Under the pieces are notes generated by a model. That model saw nothing but the letters and a program-made list of their open reading frames with translations, did no database searches and had not been told where the DNA came from. From Marthasterias glacialis (taxonomy: Eukaryota; Echinodermata; Asteroidea; Forcipulatida; Asteriidae), in NCBI GenBank assembly GCA_911728455.2, contig OU452231.1:21132999-21196998 (forward strand): DNA of 64,000 nt, in the 5' to 3' direction. This document shows positions 57,238-64,000 of this stretch, one piece after another (positions within the stretch are counted from its first letter, which is position 1; every line of letters begins with the position of its first letter). A program made the translations under genes and the position numbers.

Positions 57238-60200
57238 TTGTTTTCACTCTGTTACAGCCTCGTGTACAAAAGTGCCATTAGACATGCGTTTGAAGCGCAT
57301 TCTGAGCAGCCCCGCTCCCTGGTCGTTTCAAGGCAGAAGATAGCCCTGGCTGGCCAGGAAAACCCAATTTTCGGATGCAAGACTATGGCAGCTAACTCCA
57401 GGTACAAGAAATTTCTTTCTAGCCCCATTATTTCTGGAGTTATTGGCAGTGGCGCTGCCGACTTCTTTTTTCGGCGTTTATTTATTTATTTATTTTTTTG
57501 CTGGCTTCGGTCCAGCACACACGTAGCAGCCTTGGCTATTGTTCACGTACAAACACCATGGCCGTATGTACTGGCCATTTTCAGGGTGTCCTCACTCCGC
57601 AGTCCCTGGCATCCTTCCTCTTTATCACACAGCTCCAAGACCGGTATTTTCGGAAAGCCCATGAGCAGGGCTTTTCAACAGTGTTAAACTTGTTAGTTTC
57701 CCGCCAATACTTTGGGAGATAGAGTCGTTGCTAAGTCTTGTTTTCACTCTGTTACAGCTTCGTGTACAAAAGTGCCATTAGACATGCGTTTGAAGCGCAT
57801 TCTGAGTAGCCCCGCTCCCTGGTCGTTTCAAGGCGGAAGATGGCCCTGGCTGGCCGGGAAAACCCGATTTTCGGATGCAGGACTATGGCAGCTAACTCCA
57901 GGTACAAGAAATTTCTCTCTAGCCCTATTATTTCTGGAGTTATTGGCAGTGGCGCTGCCGACTTCTTTTTTCGGCGTTTATTTATTTATTTATTTTTTTG
58001 CTGGCTTCGGTCCAGCACACACGTAGCAGCCTTGGCTATTGTTCACGTACACACACCATGGCCGTATGTACTGGCCATTTTCAGGGTGTCCTCACTCCGC
58101 AGTCCCTGGCATCCTCCCTGTTTATCACACAGCTCCAAGACCGGTATTTTCGGAAAGCCCATGAGCAGGGCTTTCCAACAGTGTCAAACTTGTTAGTTTC
58201 CCGCCAATACTTTGGGAGATAGAGTCGTTGCTAAGTCTTGTTTTCACTCTGTTACAGCTTCGTGTACAAAAGTGCCATTAGACATGCGTTTGAAGCGCAT
58301 TCTGAGCAGCCCCGCTCCCTGGTCGTTTCAAGGTGGAAGATGGCCCTGGCTGGCCAGGAAAACCCGATTTTTGGAAGCATGACTATGGCAGCTAACTCCA
58401 GGTACAAGAAATTTCTCTCTTGCCCTATTATTTCTGGAGTTATTGGCAGTGGCGCTGCCGACTTCTTTTTTCGGCGTTTATTTATTTATTTATTTTTTTG
58501 CTGGCTTCGGTCCAGCACACACGTAGCAGCCTTGGCTATTGTTCGCGTACACACACCATGGCCGTATGTACTGGCCATTTTCAGGGTGTCCTCACTCCGC
58601 AGTCCCTGGCATCCTCCCTGTTTATAACACCGCTCCAAGACTAGTATTTTCGGAAAGCCCATGAGCAGGGCTTTCCAACAGTGTCAAACTTGTTAGTTTC
58701 CCGCCAATACTTTGGGAGATAGAGTCGTTGCTAAGTCTTGTTTTCACTCTGTTACAGCTTCGTGTACAAAAGTGCCATTAGACATGCGTTTGAAGCGCAT
58801 TCTGAGCAGCCCCGCTCCCTGGTCGTTTCAAGGCGGAAGATGGCCCTGGCTGGCCAGGAAAACCCGATTTTTGGAAGCATGGCTATGGCAGCTAACTCCA
58901 GGTACAAGAAATTTCTCTCTTGCCCTATTATTTCTGGAGTTATTGGCAGTGGCGCTGCCGACTTCTTTTTTCGGCGTTTATTTATTTCTTTATTTTTTTG
59001 CTGGCTTCGGTTCAGCACACACGTAGCAGCCTTGGCTATTGTTCGCGTACACACACCATGGCCGTATGTACTGGCCATTTTCAGGGTGTCCTCACTCCGC
59101 AGTCCCTGGCAACCTCCCTGTTTATCACACAGCTCCAAGATCGGTATTTTTGGAAGCATGTCTATGGCAGCTAACTCCAGGTACAAGAAATTTCTCTCTT
59201 GCCCTATTATTTCTGGAGTTATTGGCAGTGGCGCTGCCGACTGCTTTTTTCGGCGTTTATTTATTTATTTATTTTTTTGCTGGCTTCGGTCCAGCACACA
59301 CGTAGCAGCATTGGCTATTGTTCGCGTACACACACCATGGCCGTATGTACTGGCCATTTTCAGGGTGTCCTCACTCCGCAGTCCCTGGCAACCTCCCTGT
59401 TTATCCCACAGCTCCAAGACCGGTATTTTCGGCAAGGCCCATGAGCAGGGCTTTCCAACAGTGTCAAACTTGTTAGTTTCCCGCCAATACTTTGGGAGAT
59501 AGAGTTGTTGCTAAGTCTTGTTTTTACTCTGTTACAGCTTCGTGTACAAAAGTGCCATTAGACATGCGTTTGAAGCGCATTCTGAGCAGCCCCGCTCCCT
59601 GGTCGTTTCAAGGCGGAAGATGGCCCTGGCTGGCCAGGAAAACCCGATTTTCGGATGCAGGACTATGGCAGCTAACTCCAGGTACAAGAAATTTCTCTCT
59701 AGCCCCATTATTTTTGGAGTTATTAGCAGTGGCGCTGCCGACTTCTTTTTTCGGCGTTTATTTATTTTTTTTTTTTTGCTGGCTTCGGTCCAGCACACAC
59801 GTAGTAGCCTTGGCTATTGTTCACGTACACACACCATGGCCGTATGTACTGGCCATTTTCAGGGTGTCCTCACTCCGCAGTCCCTGGCATCCTCCCTGTT
59901 TATAACACCGCTCCAAGACTAGTATTTTCGGAAAGCCCATGAGCAGGGCTTTCCAACAGTGTCAAACTTGTTAGTTTCCCGCCAGTACTTTGGGAGATAG
60001 AGTCGTTGCTAAGTCTTGTTTTCACTCTGTTACAGCCTCGTGTACAAAAGTGCCATTAGACATGCGTTTGAAGCGCATTCTGAGCAGCCCCGCTCCCTGG
60101 TCGTTTCAAGGCAGAAGATAGCCCTGGCTGGCCAGGAAAACCCAATTTTCGGATGCAAGACTATGGCAGCTAACTCCAGGTACAAGAAATTTCTTTCTAG

Positions 60201-62015
60201 CCCCATTATTTCTGGAGTTATTGGCAGTGGCGCTGCCGACTTCTTTTTTCGGCGTTTATTTATTTATTTATTTTTTTGCTGGCTTCGGTCCAGCACACAC
60301 GTAGCAGCCTTGGCTATTGTTCACGTACAAACACCATGGCCGTATGTACTGGCCATTTTCAGGGTGTCCTCACTCCGCAGTCCCTGGCATCCTTCCTCTT
60401 TATCACACAGCTCCAAGACCGGTATTTTCGGAAAGCCCATGAGCAGGGCTTTTCAACAGTGTTAAACTTGTTAGTTTCCCGCCAATACTTTGGGAGATAG
60501 AGTCGTTGCTAAGTCTTGTTTTCACTCTGTTACAGCTTCGTGTACAAAAGTGCCATTAGACATGCGTTTGAAGCGCATTCTGAGTAGCCCCGCTCCCTGG
60601 TCGTTTCAAGGCGGAAGATGGCCCTGGCTGGCCGGGAAAACCCGATTTTCGGATGCAGGACTATGGCAGCTAACTCCAGGTACAAGAAATTTCTCTCTAG
60701 CCCTATTATTTCTGGAGTTATTGGCAGTGGCGCTGCCGACTTCTTTTTTCGGCGTTTATTTATTTATTTATTTTTTTGCTGGCTTCGGTCCAGCACACAC
60801 GTAGCAGCCTTGGCTATTGTTCACGTACACACACCATGGCCGTATGTACTGGCCATTTTCAGGGTGTCCTCACTCCGCAGTCCCTGGCATCCTCCCTGTT
60901 TATCACACAGCTCCAAGACCGGTATTTTCGGAAAGCCCATGAGCAGGGCTTTCCAACAGTGTCAAACTTGTTAGTTTCCCGCCAATACTTTGGGAGATAG
61001 AGTCGTTGCTAAGTCTTGTTTTCACTCTGTTACAGCTTCGTGTACAAAAGTGCCATTAGACATGCGTTTGAAGCGCATTCTGAGCAGCCCCGCTCCCTGG
61101 TCGTTTCAAGGCGGAAGATAGCCCTGGCTGGCCAGGAAAACCCAATTTTCGGATGCAAGACTATGGCAGCTAACTCCAGGTACAAGAAATTTCTCTCTAG
61201 CCCCATTATTTCTGGAGTTATTGGCAGTGGCGCTGCCGACTTCTTTTTTCGGCGTTTATTTATTTATTTATTTTTTTGCTGGCTTCGGTCCAGCACACAC
61301 GTAGCAGCCTTGGCTATTGTTCACGTACACACACCATGGCCGTATGTACTGGCCATTTTCAGGGTGTCCTCACTCCGCAGTCCCTGGCATCCTTCCTCTT
61401 TATCACACAGCTCCAAGACCGGTATTTTCGGAAAGCCCATGAGCAGGGCTTTTCAACAGTGTTAAACTTGTTAGTTTCCCGCCAATACTTTGGGAGATAG
61501 AGTCGTTGCTAAGTCTTGTTTTCACTCTGTTACAGCTTCGTGTACAAAAGTGCCATTAGACATGCGTTTGAAGCGCATTCTGAGTAGCCCCGCTCCCTGG
61601 TCGTTTCAAGGCGGAAGATGGCCCTGGCTGGCCGGGAAAACCCGATTTTCGGATGCAGGACTATGGCAGCTAACTCCAGGTACAAGAAATTTCTCTCTAG
61701 CCCTATTATTTCTGGAGTTATTGGCAGTGGCGCTGCCGACTTCTTTTTTCGGCGTTTATTTATTTATTTATTTTTTTGCTGGCTTCGGTCCAGCACACAC
61801 GTAGCAGCCTTGGCTATTGTTCACGTACACACACCATGGCCGTATGTACTGGCCATTTTCAGGGTGTCCTCACTCCGCAGTCCCTGGCATCCTCCCTGTT
61901 TATCACACAGCTCCAAGACCGGTATTTTCGGAAAGCCCATGAGCAGGGCTTTCCAACAGTGTCAAACTTGTTAGTTTCCCGCTAGTACTTTGGGAGATAG
62001 AGTCGTTGCTAAGTC
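57238..62015 (+). repeat. Dimeric 1000 bp repeats
   Basis: 57238-58237 is repeated almost exactly at 60016-61015 and again, with small differences, at 61016-62015. Pairs of 500 bp modules are therefore the copied unit here. Confidence 0.8.
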
Positions 62016-64000
62016 TTGTTTTCACTCTGTTACAGCTTCGTGTACAAAAGTGCCATTAGACATGCGTTTGAAGCGCATTCTGAGCAGCCCCGCTCCCTGG
62101 TCGTTTCAAGGCGGAAGATAGCCCTGGCTGGCCAGGAAAACCCAATTTTCGGATGCAAGACTATGGCAGCTAACTCCAGGTACAAGAAATTTCTCTCTAG
62201 CCCCATTATTTCTGGAGTTATTGGCAGTGGCGCTGCCGACTTCTTTTTTCAGCGTTTTTTTTTTTCCCCTTTTTTTTGCTGGCTTCGGTCCAGCACACAC
62301 GCAGCAGCCTTGGCTTATTGTTCACGTACACATACCATGGCCGTATGTACTGGCCATTTTCAGGGTGTCCTCACTCCGCAGTCCCTGGCATCCTCCCTGT
62401 TTATCACACAGCTCCAAGACTAGTATTTTCAGAAAGCCCATGAGCAGGGCTTTCCAACAGTGTCAAACTTGTTAGTTTCCCGCCAATACTTTGGGAGATA
62501 GAGTTGATGCTAAGTCTTGTTTTCACTCTGTTACAGCTTCGTGTACAAAAGTGCCATTAGACAGGCGTTTGAAGCGCATTCTGGGCAGCCCCGCTCCCTG
62601 GTCGTTTCAAGGCGGAAGATGGCCCTGGCTGGCCGGGAAAACCCAATTTTCGGATGCAGGACAATCGCAGCTAACTCCAGGTATAAGAAATTTCTCTTTA
62701 GCCCTATTATTTTTGGAGTTATTGGCAGTGGCGCTGCCGACTTCTTTTTTCGGCTTTTTTTTTTTTTTTTTTTTTTTTTTGCTGGCTTCGGTCCAGCACA
62801 CACGTAGCAGCCTTGGTCATTGTTCACGTACACACACCATGGCCGTATGTACTGGCCATTTTCAGGGAGTCCTCACTCCGCAGTCGCTGGCATCCTCCCT
62901 GTTTATCCCACAGCTCCAAGACCGGTATTTTCGGAAAGCCCATGAGCAGGGCTTTCCAACAGTGTCAAACTTGTTAGTTTCCCGCCAATACTTTGGGAGA
63001 TAAAGTCGTTGCTAAGTCTTTTTTTCACTCTGTTACAGCTTCGTGTACAAAAGTGCCATTAGACATGCGTTTGAAGCGCATTCTGAGTAGCCCCGCTCCC
63101 TGGTCGTTTCAAGTAGGAAGTTGGCCCTGGCTGGCCAGGAAAACCCAATTTTCGGATGCAGGACAATAGCAGCTAACTCCAGGTACAAGAAATTTCTCTC
63201 TAGCCGTATTATTTTTGGAGTTATTGGCAGTGGCGCTGCCGACTTCTTTTTTCGGCGTTTATTTATTTATTTATTTTTTTGCTGGCTTCGGTCCAGCACA
63301 CACGTAGCAGCCTTGGCTATTGTTCACGTACACACACCATGGCCGTATGTACTGGCCATTTTCAGGGTGTCCTCACTCCGCAGTCCCTGGCATCCTTCCT
63401 CTTTATCACACCGCTCCAAGACCGGTATTTTCGGAAAGCCCATGAGCAGGGCTTTTCAACAGTGTTAAACTTGTTAGTTTCCCGCCAATACTTTAGGAGA
63501 TAAAGTCGTTGCTAAGTCTTGTTTTCACTCTGTTACAGCTTCGTGTACAAAAGTGCCATTAGACATGCGTTTGAAGCGCATTCTGAGCAGCCCCGCTCCC
63601 TGGTCGTTTCAAGGCGGAAGATAGCCCTGGCTGGCCAGGAAAACCCAATTTTCGGATGCAAGACTATGGCAGCTAACTCCAGGTACAAGAAATTTCTCTC
63701 TTGCCCTATTATTTCTGGAGTTATTGGCAGTGGCGCTGCCGACTTCTTTTTTCGGCGTTTATTTATTTATTTATTTTTTTGCTGGCTTCGGTCCAGCACA
63801 CACGCAGCAGCCTTGGCTATTGTTCACGTACACATACCATGGCCGTATGTACTGGCCATTTTCAGGGTGTCCTCACTCCGCAGTCCCTGGCATCCTCCCT
63901 GTTTATCACACAGCTCCAAGACTGGTATTTTCAGAAAGCCCATGAGCAGGGCTTTCCAACAGTGTCAAACTTGTTAGTTTCCCGCCAATACTTTGGGAGA

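Larger units (their letters stand above)
42661..64000 (+). repeat. About 500 bp satellite with exon-like module, 39 full and 7 truncated copies
   Basis: Anchored on 'cttcgtgtacaaaagtgcc', full modules start near 42666, 43153, 43652, 44151, 44651, 45149, 45649 and so on to 63539, with a spacing of 498-502 bp. Each module has (1) 144 bp beginning after 'gttttcactctgttacag' and ending 'gctaactccag'; (2) 'gtacaagaaatttctctct', a stretch with 'agtggcgctgccgacttc', then a (TTTA)n or poly-T tract; (3) 'gctggcttcggtccagc', a potential 5 bp hairpin; (4) 'accatggccgtatgtactgg' to 'gggagatagagtcgttgcta'. Copies differ by only a few percent. The array runs off the window end. Confidence 0.95.

Noticed and set aside
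43107..63977. Dozens of open frames of 70-254 codons across the 500 bp satellite as separate genes
   Set aside because: They are the same few frames repeated by module copying. They start at arbitrary ATGs, run through the supposed introns and T-tracts, and exist on both strands.
42661..64000. CRISPR array
   Set aside because: Repeats of about 500 bp with no short repeat/unique spacer pattern, no cas genes, in a eukaryotic sequence.

Overview
This is a eukaryotic, repeat-rich and gene-poor window. It most likely comes from a marine invertebrate deuterostome; an echinoderm such as a sea urchin is my best guess, with hemichordate or amphioxus not excluded. The reasons are GT-AG exons spread over long introns, tRNA-derived SINEs with an ATT tail, a non-LTR retrotransposon of CR1/L2 type, Penelope-like and Mutator-like remnants, many MITEs and very large tandem arrays. 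The organism is inferred from repeat style only.

Layout. 1-1245: a 115-117 bp tandem repeat broken by a MITE, then a long-inverted-repeat element. 1246-6210: intergenic or intronic DNA with small duplications and one MITE. 6211-7760: a tRNA-derived SINE next to a 14-copy 82 bp minisatellite. 7913-8030: a good coiled-coil exon on the + strand, followed at once by a hAT-like insertion. 9397-14183: a complete-looking LINE on the - strand with ORF1, ORF2 and a 7 bp target duplication. 14265-14697: a second LINE 3' fragment.

15240-32730: three diverged copies of one gene segment, which carries exons that phase correctly onto the 7913 exon. Each copy is followed by a 69 bp, G-quadruplex-rich tandem array. 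The last two copies form a tandem segmental duplication that also carries a further exon and a Penelope-like remnant. Each copy of the main duplicated exon carries its own single lesion. 32830-33365: a decayed Mutator-like transposase domain on the - strand.

34920-42660: a second segmental duplication (two copies of about 3.7-3.9 kb), one copy holding a MITE that the other lacks. Both copies end in a single-copy relative of the repeat that follows. 42661-64000, and running off the window: a satellite of about 500 bp with 39 full modules and 7 identically truncated ones, arranged in higher-order repeats. Each full module contains a 144 bp segment bounded by a textbook 3' splice site and, almost always, a 5' splice site. 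The segment is symmetric in phase and open in most modules.

The only convincing protein-coding sequences are the LINE ORFs and the exons of one coiled-coil gene. Nearly all other open frames are products of tandem repetition. The most unusual object is the exon-like 500 bp satellite; whether it is transcribed and spliced cannot be told from sequence alone.
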